Source: Bacillota bacterium
GTDB taxonomy: Bacteria; Bacillota; Negativicutes; DSM-13327
Assembly (NCBI GenBank): GCA_017889585.1
Contig: JAGFZX010000019.1
Span: 1-58,398, forward strand
Direction of reading: 5' to 3'
DNA length: 58,398 nucleotides
A model generated the notes under the pieces. That model did no database searches and had not been told where the DNA came from. It was given only the letters and a program-made list of their open reading frames with translations. Shown here piece after piece: positions 8,899 through 17,846 of this stretch (position 1 is the stretch's first letter; each line of letters begins with the position of its first letter). Made by a program: the position numbers and the translations under genes.

Positions 8899-10794
8899 TC
8901 AAGTAGGGTCCACAGCACTTTCAATTAAAAATACACCATGATTTTTATGATATACTTCTAGTATTTGATCAACCGGGAGTGGACGGCTTATCAAAAATCC
9001 TTGAATAAAATCGCATTCTAAATCTCTCATCAATTGAAGCTGTTCCCATGTTTCCACTCCTTCAGCAACCACTGTCATATCCATTTGATGAGCAAGCTGA
9101 ATAATCGTACCAATAATGACTGTTCCCTTTGAAGTGACCCGAACTTCTTGCAAGAAAGACTTATCGATTTTGAGAACATCAATAGGTAGACGACTTAAAT
9201 ATGTCAATGAAGAATAGCCTGTACCAAAATCATCAAGAGAAATGCGAATGCCAAAATTGCGAAGTTCTTTCAACTTGATCACATTTGTTTCTAATGATTC
9301 CATCAAAATAGTTTCCGTAATTTCTAATTCCATTAGCTCTGGTGGATAGTTTTCTTCCCATAAAATACGACGAACTCGTTGTAAGAAATCCTCTTGCATT
9401 AATTGTTTTGCCGAAACGTTAATAGCAATACGTATTTTCTTTTGTTGGATTTTCCTCAATGAATTTCCAAATCTACAAGCAGAGCGCATAACCCACTCAC
9501 CAAGAGGGACGATCATTCCTGTTTCTTCTACTAAGGGAATAAAAGATAGAGGTGGAATAAGACCTTTAGTGGGATGTGACCAACGAATCAGTGCTTCTAG
9601 TCCAATAATTTTACCAGATAAGATATCAATTTGTGGCTGATAATATACTACAAATTGTTCGAGAGCCAAAGCCTGACGGAGCTCATTTTCCATTTGCATA
9701 CGAAGGACGACAGCTTCTTGCATTTCATTTTTAAAAAGTTTCCATGTTTTCTTACCTGTAGTTTTTGCACTATGTAATGCAGTATTGGCATTACTCAATA
9801 TTTTTTCAACAGAGGCGTCAGTCGTGAAAACCTCAATTCCTATGCTACTAGAAATAAAAATTTGATGCCCACAAGCAAAAATGGGCTTAGTGAATAACTT
9901 TAAAATTCGATGTGCGAAAGTATCAACTTGCTTAGAATCAAAATGTGTCAACAAAATCGCAAACTCATCTCCACCAATCCGAGCTAATTCCCCTTTAGAT
10001 GGTAAAATTCCAGTAAGTCGCTGGGCGATTGCAATTAACAAGTTATCTCCGCAAGAATATCCTAATGAATCATTAACAAATTTAAAGTTATCAATGTTGA
10101 TTAAAAATATGGCTCCTGAATGATCATCTGTGTTTTTCTCATTCAGAAAATCCACCATTTTTTCATAAAGACTAGCACGATTAGGAAGATCAGTTAATGT
10201 ATCATGATAAGCCATATGCCGAATGCGCTCTTCTTGATTTTTACGAGTCGTAATATCAGAATAAGAACCAATCATACGTACTGGCTTACCATGGTTATCA
10301 AATATGACTTTGCCTTTGGCCAATATCCAAATCCAGCGTTCAGGAGGAATCAAAAATCGATACTCCACTTCATAAACATCGCTTATCCCTGCTAGATGAT
10401 CATTTAAAAGCTGTTGGTGATGTGCAAGATCATCTGGATGAATCCGCATACTCCAAATTTTCCTTAAATCTTCACCGATAACCTGTGAAGATTTCTCATC
10501 ATGTTTCTCTGGTAACAGCTTGAATTTCTTCACCCATTCATTTGAAATATACCAGATATTCTGACATATATCCCAATCCCAAATTGCATCACTGGATACT
10601 TCAACAGCTTGACGATAGCGTTTTTCACTTTCAATTAAAGATGCTTGGGTTTTTTCTAGCTCTACTATCCGTCGTTGTAATTCAGGGTAGTAACTTTTAC
10701 GAACAGATGATTCGCCAAGACCAATCAAGAGATCACGGGTAAAGTTTCTTTCATCATCGGTATCATAACGCCTGTTCATAAATCGATTCCACAT
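8899..10794 (-). CDS. PAS-GGDEF-EAL cyclic-di-GMP protein
   Basis: A 631-residue protein with a short coiled-coil N-terminus, a PAS_3-type sensor (about residues 60-190, ending in MIGSYSDITTRK), a GGDEF domain with intact GGDEF at 274-278, and a C-terminal EAL domain. EAL catalytic motifs are intact: EALIRW, NVSAKQL, LEITETIL, LDDFGTGYSSL, LKIDKSF and VAEGVET. It could therefore both make and degrade cyclic di-GMP. There is no membrane segment, so it should be cytosolic. The start overlaps the end of the alcohol dehydrogenase gene by 32 bases, so the two are cotranscribed; a start at 10779 is also possible, and neither has a strong ribosome-binding site. Confidence 0.92.
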   Translation of the reverse strand: MWNRFMNRRYDTDDERNFTRDLLIGLGESSVRKSYYPELQRRIVELEKTQASLIESEKRYRQAVEVSSDAIWDWDICQNIWYISNEWVKKFKLLPEKHDEKSSQVIGEDLRKIWSMRIHPDDLAHHQQLLNDHLAGISDVYEVEYRFLIPPERWIWILAKGKVIFDNHGKPVRMIGSYSDITTRKNQEERIRHMAYHDTLTDLPNRASLYEKMVDFLNEKNTDDHSGAIFLINIDNFKFVNDSLGYSCGDNLLIAIAQRLTGILPSKGELARIGGDEFAILLTHFDSKQVDTFAHRILKLFTKPIFACGHQIFISSSIGIEVFTTDASVEKILSNANTALHSAKTTGKKTWKLFKNEMQEAVVLRMQMENELRQALALEQFVVYYQPQIDILSGKIIGLEALIRWSHPTKGLIPPLSFIPLVEETGMIVPLGEWVMRSACRFGNSLRKIQQKKIRIAINVSAKQLMQEDFLQRVRRILWEENYPPELMELEITETILMESLETNVIKLKELRNFGIRISLDDFGTGYSSLTYLSRLPIDVLKIDKSFLQEVRVTSKGTVIIGTIIQLAHQMDMTVVAEGVETWEQLQLMRDLECDFIQGFLISRPLPVDQILEVYHKNHGVFLIESAVDPT

Positions 10795-11938
10795 CCTCTA
10801 CCGTCATCACTTGCGGATTAGTGGCCATACACGCATCATGTAATGCATATTCAATCAATTGGGAAAACTTCGAACGCTGGACACCTAAACCCTTTAAGGT
10901 ATTATGAATACCAAGTTTTCGCCGAAAATTTTCAATGGTTTGGCATAATTGCTGCGCAGCCACTGTCTCTGGCAAACCTTCCAGAGACAGTCCGAAAATT
11001 TCTCCAATCTTTTGAGATTTTTCTAGACACGCAGAATAATTATATTGCATGACAGGTCCTAATAAGATGGCATTACATTCACCATGAGGCAAATCAAGAA
11101 ATCCACCCAAACTATGGGCCATGGCATGTGTCGCACCTAAAATTGCGTTTGAAAATGCCAGTCCAGCTTGAAGACTGCCCATCAATACCTGAGCACGCCA
11201 ACCAAGATCAGATGGCTGTACCATAACTTCCGGTAGTGCCTCCCATATAAGACGGATTGCCTCTAGGGCATGAAGATCTGTAATGGGAGAACTAGCATTG
11301 GATACATAGGCTTCTATAGCATGAGTCAGTGCATCCATACCAGAACATGCCGTCAAATATGGATCCATGCTTATTGTAACTTCTGGATCTAAGAGTCCTA
11401 CATCGGGAACGACAGCCTTGCTGACGATAGCAATTTTACATGCACGGAATTCGTCTAATATAATTACAAATTGAGAAACTTCCGATGCAGTGCCACTCGT
11501 TGTAGGAATACACATTAACGGAGGCATAGCTCTTGGAATTTTATCAACACCTTCAAAATCTAAAATATTACCACCATTGGCATAAACAATACCAATACCT
11601 TTGGCACAATCCATAACGCTACCGCCCCCCAAAGCAACAATTCCATCACAATGTTCATTAGCAAAGACTGTAGCTCCATGCATCACTTCTGCCGAGCGTG
11701 GATTAGGGCTCACTTCCATGAACAATACATAAGGAATTCCAGCATCTTTGAAAGATTGCTCTACTTCATCCACCCAAGATGTTTTAGAATGTAAGAATTT
11801 ATCACTCACTAACAATACTTTCCGTGCTCCAAAATTCAACGCATAACGCCCCGCTAGCTTTCGTGCCCCAACTCCAAAGATAAATTCCGGAGCCACAAAT
11901 TTACGTAAGTCTAAAAATGAAGAGTGATTTTTTTTCAT
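10763..11938 (-). CDS. Iron-containing alcohol dehydrogenase
   Basis: A 391-residue group III (Fe-dependent) NAD(P) alcohol dehydrogenase. The nucleotide-binding GGGS is in ALGGGSVMDCAKGIG. The metal-binding Asp and His residues appear in PDVGLLDPE, GMDALTHAIEAY, THAMAHSLGG and LPHGECNAILL. The start at 11938 (MKKNHSS) is chosen because AAGGAG precedes it by 11 bases; the longer GTG reading to 11965 would include that site inside the gene. The substrate is not predictable: 1,3-propanediol, butanol, ethanol and lactaldehyde oxidoreductases look alike. It is cotranscribed with the cyclic-di-GMP protein that overlaps its 3' end. Confidence 0.92.
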   Translation of the reverse strand: MKKNHSSFLDLRKFVAPEFIFGVGARKLAGRYALNFGARKVLLVSDKFLHSKTSWVDEVEQSFKDAGIPYVLFMEVSPNPRSAEVMHGATVFANEHCDGIVALGGGSVMDCAKGIGIVYANGGNILDFEGVDKIPRAMPPLMCIPTTSGTASEVSQFVIILDEFRACKIAIVSKAVVPDVGLLDPEVTISMDPYLTACSGMDALTHAIEAYVSNASSPITDLHALEAIRLIWEALPEVMVQPSDLGWRAQVLMGSLQAGLAFSNAILGATHAMAHSLGGFLDLPHGECNAILLGPVMQYNYSACLEKSQKIGEIFGLSLEGLPETVAAQQLCQTIENFRRKLGIHNTLKGLGVQRSKFSQLIEYALHDACMATNPQVMTVEDVESIYEQAL

Positions 11939-12282
11939 TTTATCTACATCTCCTTCTTGGAACACATTAATACAGAAAAATCTCCCCCACTAGTCTATTT
12001 TCAATAATCGACTATAATAAGACAGAATTATTATTCAATTCCATTCCATAAAAATTTCATAAATCCTGCTTATAAAACAAAGAATCGCGATTTGTTACTT
12101 TTGTAAACTTTCACATAAACCTCTAATGCCCTAATTCCTGTTATAATTCATCGTTGTTCTGAGCGTTACTTTTTCCGTTAAAAAAGTTGATTCAGCAGAC
12201 CGATACTGACTGTAACATTTAACGGGTTCTGGTGCAAAATATTCGCAAACTCAAACATGATCTGATCATTTACAATAATATC

Positions 12283-12381
12283 GGTCGAGTAAATTGAGGG
12301 ATAATTCTGAAACGTCCCTCAATCTACTCGACCAAAGAACTGAAACTAGGAAAGGACAGATTGAGTTTCAATCTGTCCTTT
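12283..12381. repeat. Two strong hairpins between IS end and transposase fragment
   Basis: Two inverted repeats stand in tandem. 12283-12301 pairs with 12315-12333 (19 bases, one mismatch), and 12351-12364 pairs with 12368-12381 (14 bases, perfect, 3-base loop). Either could stop minus-strand transcription from ldh, although the T-runs are weak. The rest of the 11939-12282 gap, which should hold the alcohol dehydrogenase promoter, shows no gene. Confidence 0.6.
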
Positions 12382-12382
12382 C

Positions 12383-12520
12383 GCATCATATGCATATTCT
12401 CGATTCCACAAATCATTTTCTCAGTAGAGTTTCAAAGCTGTCAGATCCAAGCATTGCCCTGACCCTTCGTTTAATAAAGTGATGGTCCTGCCCAATAATA
12501 TTGTTTAAGTATTTTACTCG
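12383..12520 (-). pseudogene. IS6-family transposase, C-terminal fragment
   Basis: The minus strand reads VKYLNNIIGQDHHFIKRRVR and AMLGSDSFETL before a frameshift. It aligns with KYLNNIIEQDHRFIKRKIKL and MLGFDSFETAEK of the intact transposase at 19629-20330. The catalytic Glu of the DDE triad is replaced by Gly here (GQDH for EQDH), so the piece is inactive as well as truncated. Confidence 0.85.
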
Positions 12521-12560
12521 CCAGAGTATCGTTCCTGCCAAAATATACTATTCTTTTATC

Positions 12561-13523
12561 TTAATCAATATTAATCGAATCCAGAACGGCACGAATTGTT
12601 TTGGCACACTTCTTTAGGTTATCAACTTCTTCTTCCGGTAAGCTCAACGGCAGTCTTTTTTCAACACCATTTTTGCCGATAATACAAGGAATACTGAGCG
12701 ATACTTTTTCAGTAATACCATATTCACCTTCAAGAGTAACAGAAACTGGTCCCACAAAGCGCTCATCATATATAACTGCTTTGGCAAGACGAACAGCACC
12801 CATGGCAATACCCGTGTTAGTCCAGCCTTTTCCGTTTAGCACATCGTAAGCAACTTGTATAACTTGTTTACCTATAGCTTCTTTATCAAGTGGTGTTTCA
12901 ATGTCGAAAAATCGATCCAATTGGTTTACCGGAATGCCACCAATATTTACCATGCTCCACGCCGGGAAAGTAGAATTTCCATGTTCACCTAGCATAAAAG
13001 CTTGTACACTAGTAGGTGCTACATGGTAACGATCTGCAATGATTCGTTTTAGGCGAGAAGTTTCAAGTGTTGTACCTGTGCCAAATAATTTTCCTTTCGG
13101 ATAACCAAAGTGATTTGCAGCATAATAGGTCGTAATATCAAGAGGATTGGTAATAAAAATAATTACGGCATCTTTAGTGTATTTAACAATTTGGCTCATA
13201 ACGTCTTTAACAGTTTCCGCGTTTCGTCCAGCTAAAACAAGACGATCCAAATTTTCTCCCGGCAGGACACTAGGTCCCGCACACATAATTATTACCTTAG
13301 CATCAGCACAGTCTTCGTAGGTGCCTTTATGTACATTAATGTTCGCATTATAGTCAAAAGGAGTAGCATGATCAACGTCTAATGCTTCACCAATGGCTCT
13401 TCCTTCTTCAATATCAATCAGAGCAATCTCCGATGCAATTTGATGGGCAACGGCAGTTGTCAAAACTTGAGCCCCTACATGTCCTACACCAATAATTACT
13501 AGTTTGTTAGTTGTAGCTGTCAT
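12561..13523 (-). CDS. Lactate/malate-family 2-hydroxyacid dehydrogenase
   Basis: A 320-residue NAD-linked enzyme of the L-lactate/malate dehydrogenase family. It shows the Rossmann motif GVGHVG, an acidic residue at the end of strand 2 (LIDIEEG, favouring NAD), NPLD, and the active-site His181 in LGEHGNS with Arg157 in ETSR. Two points are odd. The catalytic Asp that normally precedes this Arg (D-x-x-R) is Glu154. The substrate loop reads PSVLPGENLDR instead of the usual GETR-type loop. It may therefore act on lactate, malate or a bulkier hydroxyacid such as 2-hydroxyisocaproate. The ATG has GGGGGT upstream. The gene sits between two halves of an IS6-type transposase. Confidence 0.85.
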   Translation of the reverse strand: MTATTNKLVIIGVGHVGAQVLTTAVAHQIASEIALIDIEEGRAIGEALDVDHATPFDYNANINVHKGTYEDCADAKVIIMCAGPSVLPGENLDRLVLAGRNAETVKDVMSQIVKYTKDAVIIFITNPLDITTYYAANHFGYPKGKLFGTGTTLETSRLKRIIADRYHVAPTSVQAFMLGEHGNSTFPAWSMVNIGGIPVNQLDRFFDIETPLDKEAIGKQVIQVAYDVLNGKGWTNTGIAMGAVRLAKAVIYDERFVGPVSVTLEGEYGITEKVSLSIPCIIGKNGVEKRLPLSLPEEEVDNLKKCAKTIRAVLDSINID

Positions 13524-13547
13524 ATAAATACCCCCATTAATTATTAC

Positions 13548-13568
13548 ATAGTTTCATGTGGAAACTAT
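13548..13568 (-). promoter_or_regulatory. Operator-like inverted repeat upstream of the ldh-type gene
   Basis: An 8-base perfect inverted repeat, ATAGTTTC and GAAACTAT (13548-13555 and 13561-13568), lies 25 bases upstream of the start codon, inside the 5' leader. It could be a repressor site or a small hairpin near the ribosome-binding site. No regulator can be named. Confidence 0.35.
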
Positions 13569-13709
13569 TTGTAGTCAAATCGTTCATTCTACGGTATTTT
13601 TGCCTGATCACAGTATAATTTTACCACTACACTCATCTTATTTCCAGCAGATTATCAATTTGTTATAATGAATGTTTTAATTCCTTGTAAATTAAACATA
13701 ATTTTGTAT

Positions 13710-14042
13710 TTAATGTTGCTTTTCTTTGCTTAGCGTTGTTTTTACCGATATGCTACCATCATAAATCAATTCATATATTGCAACTTGAGTTGCTGCGCAC
13801 TTGTCAGTTGTTATTACTCTTGGTTGCTGATTATGTATAGCTTTTAGAGCCTTTTTGAAGAACTTCTTCGCAGCATGTTTATCACGATGCTCAGATACAA
13901 AAAGGTCGATAATATTCCCTTTGGAATCAACTTCTCTATATAATAAATATGTATTTTTGCTCTTAATTTTCAGATATGCTTCATCCATTCTCCATGAATC
14001 ATTTGTTGGCTTAAGGTGTTTCCTGACTTTCTCCTTACCCAA
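13710..14042 (-). pseudogene. IS6-family transposase, central fragment
   Basis: An open frame of 110 residues (VRKHLKPTNDSWRMDEAYLK through TTDKCAATQVAIYELIYDG to SVKTTLSK) matches the central part of the transposase at 19629-20330, including the first two catalytic aspartates (RMDE and TTDK). The N-terminal helix-turn-helix part is deleted and the C-terminal part lies 1.2 kb away at 12383-12520. Upstream sequence up to 14095 still resembles the terminal repeat. The gap 14096-14207 shows nothing. Confidence 0.85.
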
Positions 14043-14207
14043 CTTCCAAGTTCTGGTAAGATTATATCATTGATTTTATTTTTTGCACCAAAATCGAGAA
14101 AAGTACTCACTTGCTTTTTATAACCCAACAGTCAAAGTCATTTACCATTTTCATTATCAATCAGGTAATACTGAGATAGTTTTTCTAAATAATTATTTCT
14201 TGGCTCT

Positions 14208-15122
14208 TTACCCAACTTTCATAACTACTAACAGAATTGTCATAATAGTAATACTAAGTACGATTGATATTGAATTTGTGAAACTTGCTAACGCTGTATT
14301 TCCTTTGAATTTTTCTGTAAAAACAGGGACAAGCGCTGAAATGGGCGCAAAAATAACAAGTGCTAGTACTTGCCTAACTTCCAACGTAAATGGTGTGTAA
14401 AAATAAAATATCACAGCAAAAATTGCCGCTAACAAATACCTTATTGACAATATGAAAGCTGCCTGTTTTAGGTACCTTGGCTCTAAATCAATCTTAATCA
14501 TCATACCAATCATGAGCATAGCTAAGAAACTATTAGCGCCGGCAATTACAGACGCTAGATTACTTACTGCTGCAGGTAAGTGAATTCCAAGCAACGATAG
14601 TAGCAGTACTACCATATAGGTGGTAAACGGCACTGAAGAAAATAATGTCTTGATTAATCGTATACCATGGCCTTTTTCGCCAACCCCAACTACACTGGCA
14701 GCCGCTGCGTATGTCCCTCCTGTACACATGATGGAATTTCCTGAATCAAACATACAGGTAGCAACCACACCAAAGGGGCCAAGGAAATTCTGAACAAAGG
14801 GCAAGGTAAAACAGCCGATATTATACCCGGAAAAATTCAGCATATAAAAAGCCTTGGTATCGTCATTATTAGCCCCAGCCCAAAAACCTAATGATACCAT
14901 AACTACATTACATAGAAATCCAAGTAAAACAACATATATAAGGGAAATATCCATTTGGAAATTGGCAAAACCAGTAATCACAGCTGCTGGTAGCGTAAGG
15001 TTCATTACAATTTTTGAAATTATCTTATAATCGTTGGGCATAAAAAGGCCGATTCTTTTTAACATATAACCTAATATGATAATACAAACAAAAGCCATTG
15101 CCTTTAACAAAACTTGAGTCAT
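14208..15122 (-). CDS. AEC-family permease (auxin efflux carrier-like)
   Basis: A 304-residue integral membrane protein with about ten hydrophobic segments in two halves of five, the AEC layout. Family marks are LGYMLKRIGLF near the N-terminus, the NFSGYNIGCFTLPF kink region, and LVIFAPISALVPVF with NTALASFTNS near the end. Bacterial AEC members export or exchange carboxylates such as malate or malonate. Lying just upstream of the ldh-type gene on the same strand, but separated from it by the IS fragment, it might handle a hydroxyacid or keto acid. That substrate idea is an inference. The gap 15123-15330 shows nothing else. Confidence 0.88.
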   Translation of the reverse strand: MTQVLLKAMAFVCIIILGYMLKRIGLFMPNDYKIISKIVMNLTLPAAVITGFANFQMDISLIYVVLLGFLCNVVMVSLGFWAGANNDDTKAFYMLNFSGYNIGCFTLPFVQNFLGPFGVVATCMFDSGNSIMCTGGTYAAAASVVGVGEKGHGIRLIKTLFSSVPFTTYMVVLLLSLLGIHLPAAVSNLASVIAGANSFLAMLMIGMMIKIDLEPRYLKQAAFILSIRYLLAAIFAVIFYFYTPFTLEVRQVLALVIFAPISALVPVFTEKFKGNTALASFTNSISIVLSITIMTILLVVMKVG

Positions 15123-15328
15123 ACTCTTCTCTCTTTCATTGCACCAATATAATCATGACAATATACTACGTCAATTATTTTTTCTATGCTATCAGAAGAT
15201 CCTCGTTCTGTCAATCATTCCCGACTAATCGTCAGCATGCATCACTGTTAAATTACCCCCAAGTCAGTAACCATCCCTGCCTTACCTATCTGTGAAATTT
15301 ATTTTACATTATCCTGTTTTCAACTATA

Positions 15329-15366
15329 AATGCCTCACCCCATACTGATAGGTTGAGGCATTTTTC
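15329..15366. terminator. Bidirectional-looking terminator after the TSUP permease
   Basis: TGCCTCA (15331-15337) pairs with TGAGGCA (15354-15360), extended by ACC/GGT inner pairs. A T-run follows on the plus strand and a shorter T-rich stretch follows on the minus strand. It lies about 165 bases after the minus-strand permease gene at 15531. The rest of 15367-15530 holds no gene. Confidence 0.6.
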
Positions 15367-15530
15367 TCCATTATAAATGATAAGGTTCTGCGTGTCGGAT
15401 GAAATAGTACAGAAAAAGACCAATGTAAACCGCCCCCATTGCCCTTGAAAAATTTAGACTAAACTCTATGTTTTTAAAATAGTACACCTGTCCCCTTTTT
15501 ACTTCTAACTATCTCGCATTAGCTCTATAC

Positions 15531-16295
15531 TCAATGTAAAACATCTAATAATTGCTTTCCTATTAATAACATTGTCACCAAGATAAATAGTGGTTTAACA
15601 TAAGTAGCACCTTGGGCAATAGCAAACCGTGAACCGGTGATAGCGCCGATAATCATCGCAATGCCCATAACAAAACCATAAATATAATTGACTGAACTGC
15701 CTAACATAAATATTGCAACCGCACCCAGGTTACTCGCTAGATTGAGTGCCTTGGCATTTCCCGCAGCTACCACAAAATCAAAACCAAGTGTCAAAAATAC
15801 AAAAATTAAAAACGTTCCTGCTCCTGGCCCGAAAAAGCCGTCATAAAAGCCCAAAATAAAAGCAGCACAACCTCCTAAAATACCAGCCCTTTTGTTAATA
15901 CCTTTATAAGTAGACTCATCTCCCCACTCCTTCTTAAAAATCGTATAAATCGCTACTAAAATCAACATAACTACTACTAGTGGTTTTAAGAATTCAGGGG
16001 GAATCAGCTTTATCGTATATGCGCCCAATATGGAACCAATTAAGGATAAGGGAAAAAGATATTTAACTAATCCAAGATCCATCTTCCCTGAACGCAAGAA
16101 CGATATGCTGCTCGTACTAGAACAACATATCGAAGCTAATTTGTTAGTCCCCAATACAACGCTAGGAGGTAATCCTGTCATCAACAATGCTGGCATGGAG
16201 ATTAAACCTCCTCCGCCAACAACAGAGTCTATAAAAGCAGCAACAAAACCTACTCCCAATAAAAAACTAAGCATTTCCATACTAATATGATCCAC
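15531..16295 (-). CDS. TauE/SafE (TSUP) family membrane permease
   Basis: A 254-residue membrane protein with about eight segments and the TSUP signature in both halves: FIDSVVGGGGLISMPALL near the N-terminus and GFYDGFFGPGAGTFLIF near residue 150, plus LGTNKLAS and NAKALNLASN. The family exports or imports small sulfur or organic anions such as sulfite, sulfoacetate or taurine-derived anions. Translation begins at GTG with AGGAGG nine bases upstream. It is transcribed divergently from the LysR gene 427 bases away, so that regulator may control it. Confidence 0.9.
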   Translation of the reverse strand: MDHISMEMLSFLLGVGFVAAFIDSVVGGGGLISMPALLMTGLPPSVVLGTNKLASICCSSTSSISFLRSGKMDLGLVKYLFPLSLIGSILGAYTIKLIPPEFLKPLVVVMLILVAIYTIFKKEWGDESTYKGINKRAGILGGCAAFILGFYDGFFGPGAGTFLIFVFLTLGFDFVVAAGNAKALNLASNLGAVAIFMLGSSVNYIYGFVMGIAMIIGAITGSRFAIAQGATYVKPLFILVTMLLIGKQLLDVLH

Positions 16296-16722
16296 AACTA
16301 TTGTCCTCCTATTTTACCAATCGCAAATAATTCTACTTTATTAATTAGCTATGTCTTCTGTGCCTTATCTTATAGCGTAACCACCATTCACAGTCTATCT
16401 ATATGGCAACAACCACAAAACCGCCGATAAAAAGGCATTCCTAATTAAGCTCACTGTAAAACTGATAACGCATAAAAACACTATAGCGACATTACATACA
16501 AAACTGAAAGCTCGCACCATTCGACCCCTTTTGTTTTTTCAGTAGAATAATAAGTCCATACTAAATTAATAGTGTCATTGAAATTCTTATTTGATCCTCT
16601 GCACATTTATTCGTTAATTATTCTTGAGTTAATTATAGACAATACTTATACTTAAAGTAAAACAAATGAAATGCATTAATAATATGCAAATTTTTTATAT
16701 TTATATATGAGGAGTAATAATA
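16296..16722. promoter_or_regulatory. Divergent promoter region between TSUP permease and lysR
   Basis: The 427-base AT-rich gap between divergent genes shows no ORF or structured RNA. The region just before lysR contains AT-rich repeats around ATGCATTAATAATATGCAAA (about 16671-16690), which is compatible with LysR-type T-N11-A sites. No single operator stands out. Confidence 0.35.
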
Positions 16723-17625
16723 ATGAATATTGATGATATTCAAGCATTCTTAGCAGTTGTCTCTAATCAAAGTTTAACAAAGGCTGCTGAAAGTCTTCAT
16801 TTATCCCAATCTGCGGTAAGTCACCGCCTCAAGAATCTTGAACAAAGACTTGGTCTAGTTCTTATTCAGCGACGAAAAGGATTAAAAACCATTACACTTA
16901 CTCCTGCGGGTGAAGATTTCATTTTAATCGCAGAAAAATGGGTTCATTTATTGTTAGAAACCCAATCATTAAAATCACGTACTAATCTATCTTTATCAAT
17001 TGGAGCTGTTGATAGTGTAAACACTTATTTATTGCCGAATATTTATCAGCAAATAATCCACCAACATCCGGCCATGCGCTTACACATTTATACTCAAAAT
17101 TCCAATGATCTTTACGCCTTAGTTGAGCAAAGAACGATTGATATTGCTTTTGTATTACACGAGAGAATCATAAAAAATATTGAAGTATCCCCATTTTTTT
17201 CAGAACCTATGGTCCTTATTCGATTAGCCTCATCAGAGAATATGTCTGCTCCAAACATTCATCCACAGCAGTTAAATCCACGTGATGAATTGTACCATAA
17301 CTGGTTTCCAGCCTATGAAATCTGGCATAACAAATGGTGGAATCCTCTTCAGGCAACACATATTCAAGTCAGTAACGGCCCAATGGTTTTGCCCCTGCTA
17401 CGAACACCTCACCAATGGGCAATTGTTCCCTTGTCAATCGCGCAAGCCACAACAGCAACCAACAAGTATACTATTCAAAAACTATTTGTTCCCCCGCCTG
17501 ACCGAATATGTTATAAGGTTATCCATAAATTTGTTAAATCCAGCACGGAAAAAGCGCTGATCATTTTTGAAAATTTTGCTTCAGAGCTCCTTGCACAAAT
17601 TAATTACTTAAGAAAATGCAAATGA
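16723..17625 (+). CDS. LysR-family transcriptional regulator
   Basis: A 300-residue LysR-type regulator. The N-terminal winged helix-turn-helix (about residues 1-60) is textbook: IQAFLAVVSNQSLTKAAESL, then LSQSAVSHRLKNLEQRLG and TPAGEDF. It is followed by the periplasmic-binding-fold effector domain. AGGAGT lies 8 to 10 bases before the ATG. It is divergent from the TSUP permease, the usual arrangement for a LysR regulator and its target, so it may sense a substrate of that permease. The effector is unknown. Confidence 0.93.
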   Translation: MNIDDIQAFLAVVSNQSLTKAAESLHLSQSAVSHRLKNLEQRLGLVLIQRRKGLKTITLTPAGEDFILIAEKWVHLLLETQSLKSRTNLSLSIGAVDSVNTYLLPNIYQQIIHQHPAMRLHIYTQNSNDLYALVEQRTIDIAFVLHERIIKNIEVSPFFSEPMVLIRLASSENMSAPNIHPQQLNPRDELYHNWFPAYEIWHNKWWNPLQATHIQVSNGPMVLPLLRTPHQWAIVPLSIAQATTATNKYTIQKLFVPPPDRICYKVIHKFVKSSTEKALIIFENFASELLAQINYLRKCK

Positions 17626-17627
17626 AG

Positions 17628-17660
17628 ATCCTGCTAGCCTTAATATTAAACTAGCAGGAT
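17628..17660 (+). terminator. Terminator-like hairpin after lysR
   Basis: A 10-base perfect inverted repeat, ATCCTGCTAG and CTAGCAGGAT, begins 3 bases after the lysR stop. It is followed by TCTGTGCTGTTTTC rather than a pure T-run, so termination may be partial. Confidence 0.6.
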
Positions 17661-17699
17661 TCTGTGCTGTTTTCTCTGATTTTCATAAGCAAAGGGACA

Positions 17700-17846
17700 G
17701 ATTTTTTGCTTCCTCTCAGTATGGGAGTGGCGGAACTCATGCAGGATGGAAGTATGTCATCTTGCATTAAGAGAGCTGATGAGGCGTTATATGAGGCTAA
17801 AGACAGCGGTCGAAATGCAGTAAGGTTTGCTGTTTCCCAATTTTAG
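17700..17846 (+). pseudogene. C-terminal tail of a GGDEF diguanylate cyclase
   Basis: The frame reads LSMGVAELMQDG, then CIKRADEALYEAKDSGRNAV and RF, which is the last third of a GGDEF domain (SxGVA strand and the ADxALYxAKxxGRN helix). The GGDEF active site and everything N-terminal to it are absent. It follows the lysR terminator directly and has no start signal, so it is a relic. Confidence 0.85.

Larger units (their letters stand above)
12225..14095 (-). mobile_element. IS6-family element split around the ldh-type gene
   Basis: GGTTCTGGTGCAAAA at 12225-12239 and a complementary TTTTGCACCAAAATC at 14081-14095 (13 of 15 bases match) look like the two ends of an IS240-like IS6-family element, the same ends as the intact copy at 19564-20396. 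Between them lie a transposase C-terminal piece (12383-12520), the ldh-type gene and a transposase middle piece (13710-14042), all on the minus strand. The pieces meet almost exactly at the same transposase codon, so the simplest reading is one IS copy interrupted by about 1.2 kb containing ldh. Two eroded copies flanking ldh are an alternative. Confidence 0.65.

Noticed and set aside
12294..12482. Plus-strand ORF of 62 codons
   Set aside because: It runs antisense over two hairpins and a transposase fragment and has no ribosome-binding site.
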